From assembly GCA_018292915.2 (NCBI GenBank), contig JACVVK020000018.1, positions 399,501 to 463,500 on the forward strand: a stretch of DNA of 64,000 nucleotides, given 5' to 3'. Made by a program: the position numbers and the translations under genes. Positions 13,531 through 25,369 of the stretch are shown piece after piece (position 1 is the first letter of the stretch; every line of letters begins with the position of its first letter). The notes below the pieces were generated by a model. It was not told the origin of the DNA, ran no database searches, and saw nothing but the letters and a program-made list of their open reading frames with translations. Source of the stretch: Batillaria attramentaria (Eukaryota; Mollusca; Gastropoda; Batillariidae).

Positions 13531-14234
13531 GATCCAGTCAATTTCCGGGCGAGGCATTGTTAAACCTTAAACAAATTGCTTCAAATTCAAACTCAAATGT
13601 TTTGAGTTGTTTAAGTATTTTTCTTACACATACCAAAACTTTACCAAATTCGGCTGGGGCAAAATTTGTTTTTTTGGGTCTTAAAAATGGCAGCCGAGTT
13701 GAAATTGGACGAAAGTATGAACTGACTGTTTTGACCACCTGTGGCAAATATTTACCACAGTTATGGTCTAAAAATAAAAATAAGCATCATACTAGTTTGC
13801 TATTAACTTTTGAAAAGAAAAAAAGAAGTAGAAATGTAACAAAATGATAATGCAGCAAGAAAATTCGTAAATTATCACAGATGATTTGAACTTTCGCCGC
13901 ACATTCACTTAACTTTTCTTCAACATGAAATGTACAACATCAAAATACTGAATGCAGTCTGATTCTGCCATGTATTAAGCATACAAAACAATCTTTTCAT
14001 GGATTCAAAACATACTTTTCAAGATTGTTCTGACTCATTACCCTTCCCACCCCCCAACCTCACTACCGTCCGGTGATTCCTATTCAAAGTACACTCAGTT
14101 ACACCAGACTGCTTTCATACATGCTGGTACATTCCGTGCCTCTTTCAATTGATGTACCAGTCAAATAGTGCTTTGCAAAACTTTATAGAGGCAACAGAAT
14201 AGTAGTCGTGGATTCTTGCACATCTGTTCTAGCC

Positions 14235-14838
14235 TCAGCAGAGCTCTTTGTCATCGTCATCATCATCTTCTTCACCATCTTGCTTCCAGGGCGCAGAATT
14301 TACACAGCTCTCTCCCCGACATGGACCGCATGCTGCTGTACACACCAGTCCATGTTTCCGGCATGCACACTGTGATGTGGCACAATTTCCTTTACATTTG
14401 CAGCGGATTACATTGAGCAGATCCTCCGGTGCAGCAATGCATATCACTTGGGACAGGCAACAGCATGCCTTTGTTAACCACCCAGCCCCAGTCTTGTGGG
14501 TTCAGTTGCAGATGTTGATCAAGATGTTTCCATACTTGCACCTGGTGGTATGCGCGGAAACAGTGGAATTTTGCTGATGATGAAGATGGAGGGAGGGAAC
14601 TTGGATGGGCGTATTTTGCAGAAATAGCAATCTTCTGCATGTAGTTGACATATCTGAGGTGACCAAGACTGTCATCAGCTGTGCCGCCATACAACTCCAC
14701 GATAGCTCTTTCTCCTGCTTCTCTGATTTCTTCATGGGTGCTTTGTTTTTCAAATACATCTGCCAGGTTCTGGAAGGATTTACCTGTAGCAGCCCGAGGA
14801 TAACAAAATGTCCATTTTACATATAGACGCCCATTCAC
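14235..14838 (-). pseudogene. frameshifted transposon-type ORF with C-terminal CxC cysteine cluster
   Basis: Two overlapping minus-strand frames form one product. The upstream frame has KIAISAKYAHPSSLPP, FHCFRAYHQVQVWKHLD and the motif DWGWV ... LLPVPSD. The downstream frame continues IAAPEDLLNVIRCKCKGNCA and QCACRKHGLVCTAACGPCRG, with a cluster of Cys spaced like a metal-binding CxC domain, then an acidic tail ending at 14235. A one-base shift near 14445 separates them. The layout (PSSLPPT, H..RVYLQVQ.W, WGW, CxC cluster) is one I have seen repeatedly in invertebrate repetitive ORFs of unknown function, so I infer a transposon-encoded protein. Upstream coding sequence is cut by the palindrome at about 14820. 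Confidence 0.6.
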
Positions 14839-16355
14839 TCACTAATGGGGACTGGGCTGACATATTATGCTGCTGCAGCTGCTACGCTTGAAAGATCATG
14901 TGCAGACGTACATCATGATTTAGGGAAATGGTCTAGCATCACAAAAATATTATTTTAAAGATACCCCTCCGCTTAAAATTGTATCGCACTAAGAAAATGT
15001 CGGACATTTTCATTAATTCCTGTTTTTCAGGTACAGGTAAAGAAATCAGACAAAATTAATTTAAGCTTCAAGTAAAATAACATTTCGCAAATGCCAATTA
15101 AAAAACAATAGACGCCAAAGAAAATCCGTGAAATCCCTTTTATTTTTATTTATTTATTTATTGTTTTTTTGGTTTGTTTTTCCTTCGGAACAAACACCGT
15201 TAAGTTGGCCTTTTTTGGGGGACATTTTCACATTTAGGAATGCAGTTCAGTACTAGCAAAGTGCATGGAAATTATGTAGAGCACAACCTCAAGTCTATAG
15301 TAGTATGTGACTGAATTCATTTCAATTGTTATGAGGTATGTTAATCACACGGCAAACATGTTTTCAAAGTCAAGGTCACTGGTTTGTCTATTTACTCCAA
15401 AACATTTTACTTCATTGCTCAGAATAAGCATTTTGGTGCTGCTCACTTTTGTCCCCGTGATTTGATGAGTTCACAGCATCCTCAGAATAAAAATATGACA
15501 GCAAAATCTTCAGCGTGACCTTGACCTTTACTAGAGGTCACCAGAAAGGCATTCTTATTAATGCATATTGGTCAAATATTATGCTTTTGTCTCTATGACC
15601 TTTACTCCCAAGGTCACCAAAGGTGTACACAAGAAATCTTCTCATACGAACATCGTTTGTGCTAATTTTGTTTTGCCTGGTGCTTGTGACTGCTTGTTCT
15701 TTTGCTTATTCTAACAGAGCGATGAAAAAAAATGTTTGGGAGTAAACAGACAAACCGATGACCTTGACCTTGTAGACATGTTTGCCGTGTGATTAACATA
15801 CGTCATACTACTTGAAATGAATTAAGCCACTTACCACTGTAGACTTGAGGTTGTGTTCTACATACTTTCCATCACACTTTGCCAGTAATGTATGCCAGTA
15901 TTTTTCATCCGTAAATTTGAGAATGTCCCAAAAAAGGCAAAATAACGGCGTTTGTTCCCAAGGAAAAACACGTTGAAAATAAAAGAGATTTCACAGACTT
16001 GCTTTTATGTCTATTTTTTTATGTTTGCATTCGCGTAATATTAGTTTACTTGAAGTTTCATATTAAGTTTGTCTAATTTCTGTACCTGTACCTCAAAACA
16101 GGAATTAATGAAAATGTCCGACATTTTCTGAGTGCGTTTAAATTTGAGGCAAAAAGGTACACTTAAAATAGTATTTTAGGGATGCTGGACCATTTCTTTA
16201 AAGCATGATGTGCGTCTGCACATGATCTGTCAAGCGTAGCAGCTGCAGCAGCGTAATATGTCAGCCCGGTCCCCATCAGTAAGAGAATTGGCGTCTATAT
16301 GGAAAAAGGAAGATTTGATAACCGAGAGCCGCTACAGGCAAATCTGTTGTCATTT
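14766..16355. repeat. large palindrome, arms about 660 bp, spacer about 260 bp
   Basis: The left arm (14766-15440) and right arm (15700-16355) are reverse complements with scattered differences. Matching blocks include GGCGTCTATAT, GCTGACATATTA/TAATATGTCAGC, TCGGACATTTTCATTAATTC, GGTACAGGTA and TTAATCACACGGCAAACATG. The outer end of each arm enters the ORF sequence (GCTACAGGTAAATC and GCTACAGGCAAATC), so the right arm carries a short inverted copy of the ORF. Confidence 0.85.
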
Positions 16356-17955
16356 CGTTGGACCACCGCAGGGCGTTTGGCCTAACATATCCAGTAGTCA
16401 AACTTGAAGTGTGTGCACAATACCTGCTGCAGCGGCGTCATTTGTAATCTTTGCTGTGTATAGTCAATTTTGGTACCCAACCACAATATGGATTCCCCTC
16501 ATTACCACTCACAGCCAAAGGGACATAGTGGATGGGCTAGTAACACGTAAGTGCCAAGCCTCTCCTCTAAAAGTTGGTAAATAACAAAATACGCTGTGTA
16601 CACTGTGGCCGTCATATCAGGCTACTTGGTAACCTACCCCCGTAGTGGTTAATGCTCTGTTTAATTAGAAAAAGGTATTTTAAGTCACCTATTTCAAGCA
16701 GTGAAGAGTTCATGAAATTTGATGTGGGATGCACGTTTTCCTTCTTCTGGGATCACTCTACTTTTCCCAGTATGTAAAACAATGACAAGTTAAAACTGGT
16801 TGCTGCTAGCAGCAAAATATAAACCTACCCCCCACGCAGCATGTAATGAAGGAAATGGAAAAAATGGGTAAAAATAATGACCGCTGTAAAGAAGACGTCC
16901 TTGTTTAGATTCACAGATATTTCTTCATACGACTAGTCATTGTCTTTTCCACCAAGACAAATGTATAAAAAGAAATTGAATCAACTGTAGCAATTATGGC
17001 AGGCTCTTTGGTAAGCACCGCTTTCAGCCCATATAGGGAACTGATAGCTTCAATTAACGGCCATCTATAAACAATGAATCTCTCATACAAGTTCCGGAAG
17101 ATAATTCTGAAACACCGAGCATGTGCCCGAATATTTGCATCATATTATACTTGTTTTCGCGGATACACCTTATCACAGCAACCGATCAAATGTCCCTACT
17201 CCCATCATTACGCGTACTCAGCCATTATTAAACAAGTTGCACTTTCGATGGCCGTTTGTGACAAAAGTACAATAGAGATTTCAATGAACTTTTGATATGA
17301 CACAACTGGGATACTATTCTAAAGTATGCACGGCTCTTTGAGAAAAACCGTTCACTACTCACAACGCAGCAACTACTTTAATAAGTACACCCCCAAAATA
17401 TCGCTACCGAAAAAAGTGCTCACTTGGATATCATATTCCATACTTACCTGCACATTCGGTGATAAGGGAACTTCACAACACCAAAGAAGCGTTTCCTTGC
17501 TAAATTGTTCAATGTTCGTAAATGTTTTCCGCGATACATGTCACCTGCAGTGACCTGCCAAGTGCACAAGCATCAAATACAGTCGGTTTAAAGGGCCCTT
17601 TATCTCAACGGCCAAACTGATGGCCGCAATTATCCAGGAAGCATCATTCTGAGTGGTATGAAATTTCTGTATGTCAACAAAGCATGTCTTGTCTAACAAT
17701 AACAGTGTTTAGACCAGAATTCTGCGCATTTCTGTACCCGCAAACACGCATACTTTGTGCACACCCTCAAAAGCCCATTTATAGGGCTCATATAGGGAAA
17801 ATGGCAAGATAAACGGTCACTTTTATAAAACTTTGCCCCAGCCGATTTTGGTAAAGTTTTTTTGTAAGTATAAGAATACCATCTAGAATAGGAATCAGCA
17901 GGTTTTAGCTTTGAAGCAATTTGTTTAAGCAGCTGAGCCAATTTTACTGGACCAG

Positions 17956-18664
17956 GGGGGAGACCTACCATCCTACTGCTGAAACGTCTAACAGATCTAA
18001 GGGTATCTCACCATTCATAGTGCCCCCATTCCCCTCCCACCGGGAGGAAAATGGTCGGTACGACCAAGGCCATATGAATTGGTGATTTTAGCCGCTCACG
18101 ACCATGGTTTCGGGTCAATGGGACCCTCATCAGGTGAGCATGCGGCGATACCCACGAGAGCTGCAGCGTCCAACTAGCACTAAAAGGCTGCCCCAGAATA
18201 ATCTGGTGCGTCTCCAGTACTAGCAGACGTCGCTACCCTAAAGCTCTGCAAGAGGTTTCAGCGGAAAAAGACTAAATAATTTAGAAGGAGCAACTGCCTA
18301 GGTGTAATGTCATGTAATTACATTTAATATAGAATAGGAACAAAGGCGTTACTAAAGCCGAAAACATGCGCTCAATCAGGTCAATTTGAAAGAAGGGGAA
18401 GTAAGTAAAGCTGAGAGCGCTCCCTAGATCTAGGAGGTGTGTGCTTTGTATGCCATTGGACAAGTCCGCCTTGCCCTATATTGGCTACAAGCCACAAAGG
18501 GAGGGGGGGGGGGGGAATCTACCATCCTACCGCTGAAACGTCTAACAGATCTAAGGATATCTCACCATTCATAGTGCCCCCATTCCCCTCCCACCGGGAG
18601 GAAAATGGTCGGTACGACCAAGGCCATATGAATTGGTGATTTTAGCCGCTCACGACCATGGCCC
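17956..18664 (-). repeat. inverted units of the 555-bp array
   Basis: One full inverted unit (17957-18490) and the start of a second, broken after ATTTTAGCCGCTCACGACCA at 18660, where orientation switches abruptly at a poly-C run. Confidence 0.88.
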
Positions 18665-19990
18665 CCCCCCCCCCTCCCTTTGTGGCTTGTAGCCAATATA
18701 GGGCAAGGCGGACTTGTCCAATGGCATACAAAGCACACACCTCCTAGATCTAGGGAGCGCTCTCAGCTTTACTTACTTCCCCTTCTTTCAAATTGACCTG
18801 ATTGAGCGCATGTTTTCGGCTTTAGTAACGCCTTTGTTCTTATTCTATATTAAATGTAATTATATGACATTACGCCTAGGCAGTTGCTCCTTCTAAATTA
18901 TTTAGTCTTTTTCCGCTGAAACCTCTTGCAGAGCTTTAGGGTAGCGACGTCTGCTAGTACTGGAGACGCACCAGATTATTCTGGGGCAGCCTTTTAGTGC
19001 TAGTTGGACGCTGCAGCTCTCGTGGGTATCGCCGCATGCTCACCTGATGAGGGTCCCATTGACCCGAAACCATGGTCGTGAGCGGCTAAAATCACCAATT
19101 CATATGGCCTTGGTCGTACCGACCATTTTCCTCCCGGTGGGAGGGGAATGGGGGCACTATGAATGGTGAGATATCCTTAGATCTGTTAGACGTTTCAGCG
19201 GTAGGATGGTAGATTCCCCCCCCCCCCTCCCTTTGTGGCTTGTAGCCAATGTAGGGCAAGGCGGACTTGTCCAATGGCATACAAAGCACACACCTCCTAG
19301 ATCTAGGGAGCGCTCTCAGCTTTACTTACTTCCCCTTCTTTCAAATTGACCTGATTGAGCGCATGTTTTCGGCTTTAGTAACGCCTTTGTTCCTATTCTA
19401 TATTAAATGTAATTACATGACATTACACCTAGGCAGTTGCTCCTTCTAAATTATTTAGTCTTTTTCCGCTGAAACCTCTTGCAGAGCTTTAGGGTAGCGA
19501 CGTCTGCTAGTACTGGAGACGCACCAGATTATTCTGGGGCAGCCTTTTAGTGCTAGTTGGACGCTGCAGCTCTCGTGGGTATCGCCGCATGCTCACCTGA
19601 TGAGGGTCCCATTGACCCGAAACCATGGTCGTGAGCGGCTAAAATCACCAATTCATATGGCCTTGGTCGTACCGACCATTTTCCTCCCGGTGGGAGGGGA
19701 ATGGGGGCACTATGAATGGTGAGATATCCTTAGATCTGTTAGACGTTTCAGCGGTAGGATGGTAGATTCCCCCCCCCCCTCCCTTTGTGGCTTGTAGCCA
19801 ATATAGGGCAAGGCGGACTTGTCCAATGGCATACAAAGCACACACCTCCTAGATCTAGGGAGCGCTCTCAGCTTTACTTACTTCCCCTTCTTTCAAATTG
19901 ACCTGATTGAGCGCATGTTTTCGGCTTTAGTAACGCCTTTGTTCCTATTCTATATATATATATAATTATATATATATATATATAACAGTA
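18665..19990 (+). repeat. right block of the 555-bp repeat array
   Basis: Direct units anchored at 18682, 19235 and 19787 (periods 553 and 552), ending in an (AT)n tract at 19952-19983. Units differ by few substitutions (for example CCCTACTTTC versus CCCTTCTTTC in the left block). Identical 60-residue frames (MSNGIQSTHLLDLG...) occur in four units, but I see no evidence that they are genes. Confidence 0.9.
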
Positions 19991-20729
19991 TCCAAATAGT
20001 CATTAGTAAACCCAAATCTTGCCTAACACCACAACACCAACACCAACATCAACTACAAAGCAATGAAAGCAAAGAGTAACTAACGCAAAACCACGGCCGA
20101 CGAGAGACGCTGGACCCAACGATCTAGACGGCATTTGCTGGCAACAGAGGGAAGGGAAAGAGGCAGAGACAGCATGGAGGTACCGTGAGAGGGGGCGGGG
20201 GGGGGGGGGGGGATGAGAGGGCGATTAGGTTGGACGGAAGGAGAGACTTTATCCTCTAATCTGGTTTGTGACTCCTGCGAGGGCTCGCGACGTGTCTCCC
20301 CTCTCGGCCTTGAGGTGACCGACAGAAGCGGTTGATCGCCCGTCATGTCTGTCTATGTATTTGGCGGCTGGATTTCGGTCTACAAGGGGAAGGCTGGGAC
20401 TGGCGGCCAAGACTATAAAGTTCTACACACTGTATTGTACATGTACTTCACTATCGATCTCTACGCCTGGCTGGCTGCTCAGCGGGAGGCAGCTAGCCTT
20501 GGGTGGTCATAAAAATTAACTGAGCGTATCTGACTGCATCAATAATAATACTAAGGCGCAGAACTCATTTTCCCCCTTCAGTTCTTCCACCCCAGTAAAA
20601 CTGCTATTCTGATCAGATATATGTGAGTGTGAAATTCACTATTACTGACTGCGACCCAATCAGCTGGCATTTAAAGCTTTTTTGTTGTTGTTGTTGTTGG
20701 AAGTGCATCGCGGCCATCTGAAAAGGCCT

Positions 20730-21025
20730 GGGCCCGCATGTAAAACTCGAGGTTAATTTAACCCAAGGCTACGGGCCTAACCCAGACTAGGACAAAAGAA
20801 ACCCCAAAACAAAATTAAATAATAAAAAAAAGGAAGGGAAGAAAGGTAGGAAAAAATCCTTCTCCAACGGCTTTGGCACCATGGTGAAATGGACCCGCTT
20901 CCTGGTTTAAAAAAAAAAAAAAAAAAAAAAACCAACAGAAAATTTAACCCTAGAGCTAGTTTAGTTTGACGTTAGACTCTAACCCCGGGCTAAAATCCCT
21001 AACCTCGACTTTTACATGCGGGCCC
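20730..21025. mobile_element. foldback element A, terminal inverted repeats
   Basis: Ends GGGCCCGCATGTAAAA ... TTTTACATGCGGGCCC, with a longer imperfect inverted region (CTCGAGGTTA / TAACCTCGAC). The 296-bp interior has poly-A and no ORF. A second copy in opposite orientation is at 31218-31507. Confidence 0.8.
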
Positions 21026-21419
21026 TGGCTGACAGACCCAACTTAGTTACAACAGAGAGCATGTCTACTTCCCTCTGGTTACAAGAGGCGTAGAAGAACA
21101 GCCAAGAGAACTGAAGTTCCCCAGCCTGTATGTATACGGACACGGGACACCACTGAAACAGAACGTCCACCACACACACGGGGGTCAAACAGGACGGCAG
21201 CCCGCATAATAAACGAGTACCACTTCGGTTAAACACTTTTGAGTGCTGTCACACTTCTGACTAGGACGGCTTCGTGCCGTGGACGTTCTCCTCTTTCGCG
21301 CAGCAAGCAAGCATACCTGCATTCAGAGCTCTACTAACGTCTTAAGACAAGACATTTCAGGCGTATTCACAAGCACAACTGTTCCAAAACAAAAGCCTAG
21401 TAATGTTAGAACTAGCGAC

Positions 21420-21790
21420 TTTAAACACGCTATTTCCAGGTTTCACAGACGCCAACTTCTGTCTGGAACAGTTTCGTTCGTCAGTGCGCCTGTACGTGCA
21501 AAATAGTCTAATTTAATGATTGGCAGAGCTCTAAATGCAAGACGGGGCCGTTTACTGACTGCAACACGGCGAAAATTTAAATTCTCCTCCTCGGCGGTGA
21601 ACTTGATACTGCTGCAACACTAGCAGTGACCTGATACTGATTGGCGTCACGTAAAGAATTCTGTCGGCACAGTACCAGCCTTTGAGATGCTGTCACAGTG
21701 CAGGTGTCTAAGTGGTACGATTCTTGACACCACCAATCAAGCTCAGAGTGATCTGTGACCCTAAATATCTTAAAATTTGGGCCTGTAAAG
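21420..21790 (+). repeat. R-family dispersed repeat, copy 2
   Basis: Shares CGCTATTTCCA, GGAACAGTTT, AGAGCTCTAAATGC, ACGGCGAAAATT, TTTGAGATGCTGTCAC and CTTAAAA with copy 3 at 26030-26430. Confidence 0.72.
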
Positions 21791-22161
21791 GGAAGAGGCA
21801 GCTGCCCCCCCCCCCCCCCCACCAAACACACACACACGTGCGCGTATGACTGTGGCAACTGAGCGGCCGAGCGAAGCTAGGGGAGAAATTTGTGTCAATC
21901 AATAAAAATTATCGAGCACCGCGCCACGGTGGTACAGTTGAGAACGTGCCTGAACGTGGGTTCTGAGGCCTTGAGTCCACTGGACGTGCGGTAAAGACGG
22001 CAGGGAGAAAGCTTGCGAGATCGCGAGAAGAAAGATGGGAAACTGTGGGGATCAAACTTGTTACTTGGAGATGGATGCTCTAACGGGGAGAAAAGTGAAA
22101 CTTGAAGTAAAAAAAAAGAAGAAAAAAAAGTCTAGTTCGTCATTCTCTTTCACTCCACCCT

Positions 22162-22580
<419 letters not shown>

Positions 22581-23103
22581 GTATTATCCTAATGACTTCA
22601 CTTCCCTGTACGACACACCGCAATATTAGATACAATAAATCCCTCAAATGCTCATAACCAACTGCAGAGGAACCCAATCGACCATTCCGCGCAATCGTCC
22701 GCTGCTCAAGTCAAAAGCAGCAACGGGTTGGCTTATCGACCTGTGTCATCTCAGATCTGACTTAATCAGTTTAGTCCGACACACGGACACAATGCCACAC
22801 AATCAGTGCGCGCAACAACAAAGAAACGCAAGGAAATTCTAGGAAATATGATTCAGCCTTGCCTGACGATCAACTACTAGGGACAGGAGAGCCTACAAAT
22901 TAAGTAAGGTCACATGTATAATTATATCCTTGAAAGACCGACTTCTCTCTGCTTGTAAAGAGTCTCACCAAGACCCTATAGCGTAGCGGATCTATCGTCT
23001 TTGATCCCGCGACAGAACTTCAACCGTGACGGGATAAAATAAGGCAAGAATGCCCAACACACTCTGCAATCATTTGTATTGTTAATTTTTACTTTATTTG
23101 ATC

Positions 23104-23490
23104 AAAGGGCTGTTTTGGAAGGGTCACAGGTTCAGATCCCGGCTGAAAAGCCAAACATTAATTTTGTGCTAGCTTGTTCCTCGATGTCCAACAGACTCTG
23201 CAACCATTCGTCTCGTTAATGTTTACTTTATTTCATGAAAGGGCTGTTTTGGAAGGGTCACAAGTTCATATCTGAAAAGTCAAAAATTTGTGCTAGCTTG
23301 TTCCTCGATGTCCAACAGACTCTGGAACCATTCGTATCGTTAATTTTTACTTTATTTCATGAAAGGGCTGTTTTGGAAGTGTCACAAGTTCATATATCTG
23401 AAAAGTCAAACATTTGTGCTAGCTTGTTCCTCGCTGCCCCGTCTTTGATACCATCCGCAAGTTGTGGAAAAGGACGCTCAACCTCCAACA
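23104..23490 (+). repeat. SINE-A-derived tandem triplication
   Basis: The segment starting AAAGGGCTGTTTTGGAAG occurs at 23104, 23238 and 23362 (steps 134 and 124). Each ends GTGCTAGCTTGTTCCTCG. The last continues into the SINE-A body (GCCCCGTCTTTGATA, GTGGAAAAGGACG), so an old SINE-A middle has been tandemly amplified. Confidence 0.78.
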
Positions 23491-24130
23491 GAACAACTGT
23501 CTTCGAAAATACAAGGCTCTTCCATCGAACAGTACTAACGTTTCTCACGTGAGTTCTGTGCGTGACTCAATCAATTTGGTTTTCATGAACAAATAAATAC
23601 GTCGCAGCCTCCCCAGTGTCTTCATTCCCGAAGAGGTTGTTGTTGCCAAAATTGGCGGAAGACGATTTCACCGTGTGAGTCAACTCAGACTTCGAGTCAT
23701 ACAAGAAAAAAATCATAGTGTCTGATATAAACGCCCCCTCCTCAACTCCCCCCTCCTCCACCCCCCCCCCCCCCCCAACCACCACCACTACCCAAAGAAA
23801 CACAAAAAGTTGTTGCTGGATTCCCCAGACAGGGCTCACGTAAGCCGTCATGACAACACACTGAGTTGGCGAGAACGTGTGGAAATGGGGTGAGGAAAAG
23901 AGAGAGAGGGAACAGGGAGACTGAATGACAGAGATAGACAAAGAGAGAGAGAGAGAGAGAGAAGAGGGTGGGAGGGGGTCAGAGACAGACAGAGAGACAG
24001 AGGCAGAGAATGTCTGTTTGACATGCACACCACGGGCCCAAAACCCATTTCGCCAGCCATTTTGCTAAAAGCTAGCCATTTAGCCGGCGAATGGAACAAG
24101 TCCATCACAGCCCTGGGTGAGACCGCAGAA

Positions 24131-25032
24131 TAGAGCTGCGCGGTATTACCGTGTACCGGTATTATACCGATTCGGAAGCCCCGCGGTACGGTATACCGGT
24201 ACGGCCCGGGAAGACGCGGTATACCGCGAACTGAAACTTCGTGTATCAGATAGTAGCAAGCGGTTAAAATCGAAACCGAAAGTAAACGTGTTTCAAAGAC
24301 TTGAGCGGCAGTGAATGGGTTTCCTTTTCCTTCCTTTTCGTTGTTATCCAGTGAGCGAGTGTTTGTCACATATCATCAGTTCATTTCAATTCTGAAAAGC
24401 ATTTCGATCTGTGTAACCCATTCACCCCTGATGATGATCGCTGACGGCCATCAGTGCTAAAATCATGGTTAGCGGGCGTCTTCAGGAGTGAATGAGTATA
24501 TGCTTATTTCCTTTTTCTTCCTTTTCGTTGTTATCCAATGAGCGAGTGTTTGTCACAAATTGTCAGATGATTTCAATTCTGAAAAGCATTTCGATCTCTG
24601 TAACCCATTCACCCATAAAGACGATCGCTGACCATGCTAATAGCATGTTTGGCGGACGTCTTCAGGAGTCAGTGGACTGTGAGTTATTTCTTATTTTTCT
24701 TTTCCATCCTGTTCATTGTTATCCACTGAGTGAGCCTAAGTCTGTAGGTTTCAATGCTGATGTTTATGCATCAGTATTCTTTCTTTCTTTTCGTTTTCAG
24801 TCACAGTATTTATCTGATGTTTAAGTATATGTTTACACTGAATAAATCAGTTGCTTGTTCAGTATTTCTACTCTGCATTTTCATCTTCTATGTCCGTCTC
24901 TGTGTGCGTTTTTCTAAGTGCAAGTGGTTTGACAGTCCTCAGATTAGGTGGGATCGGGGACGGCGGTATACCGTTGAAAAATATCGGTACGGGCAAAAAA
25001 TATCGCGGTAATACCGGTACGGCCGTCGCCTG
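24131..25032. mobile_element. candidate hAT-like element with GGTATACCG-rich ends
   Basis: Both ends are dense in GGTAATACCG, GGTATACCG and ACCGGTAC motifs in inverted arrangement. Elements starting with GAGCTGCGCGGTAT-type sequence recall hAT non-autonomous elements of fish; this is a resemblance, not a match I could compute. The interior carries 2.5 tandem copies of a 187-188-bp unit (TTGTTATCCA anchors at 24341, 24528, 24716), each with CTGAAAAGCATTTCGATCT or a degenerate version. Confidence 0.55.
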
Positions 25033-25332
25033 CGGTACGCAGGTCTACCGCAGAAGTCCCCCGTATCAAACGGGCCACGCTCTCAAACTGATGCGTGTAC
25101 AATTGTACACCCTGAGGTCCCGCTAAAACATACTCTTTCAAAGTACCGACGGAGTGTTGTTTGGAGTTACGGGTTGTATAACCTCAGCATAAAAAAATAC
25201 TCAAGTACCATAGCGGTCTATAAACCGGCGCAACATTTTTTTTAAATGTTGATAGTGGTCTTAAAGCTGTAGCTGCATAAATTTTGATCCAACAACCTTA
25301 CAATCCTTTCTAAAACAAGGCCTAAAATCTAC

Positions 25333-25369
25333 CCCCCCCCCCCCCAAAAAAAAAAAAAAAAAAAAAAAA
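25333..25369. repeat. poly-C then poly-A tract
   Basis: About 14 C followed by about 24 A; a plausible retroposon tail or replication-slippage site. Confidence 0.85.

Larger units (their letters stand above)
13531..17955. mobile_element. 4.4-kb inverted-repeat-bounded element inside the repeat array
   Basis: Its ends are imperfect inverted repeats of about 165 bp. The left end carries TCCAGTCAATTT, CTTAAACAAATTGCTTCAAA and TTCGGCTGGGGCAAA. The right end, read on the minus strand, carries TCCAGTAAAATT, CTTAAACAAATTGCTTCAAA and ATCGGCTGGGGCAAA. It interrupts an inverted 555-bp unit exactly at that unit's G-run, so it looks like an insertion into the array. It contains the cysteine-rich ORF remnant and a 1.6-kb palindrome. 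Superfamily not identified; no target duplication is readable because the site is a homopolymer. Confidence 0.65.

Noticed and set aside
17440..17535. Minus-strand exon-like segment with CTGCAG acceptor and GTAAGT donor, open in one frame
   Set aside because: Lies inside the 4.4-kb element, has no recognised protein match and no compatible neighbouring exon.
13259..19449. Repeated 60-residue frame MSNGIQSTHLLDLG... in four places
   Set aside because: It is simply the same frame in each copy of the 555-bp repeat; no initiation context, and it is disrupted by (TA)n in one unit.
23104..23490. CRISPR-like array
   Set aside because: Repeats are long, adjoining and SINE-derived with no spacers; the genome is eukaryotic.
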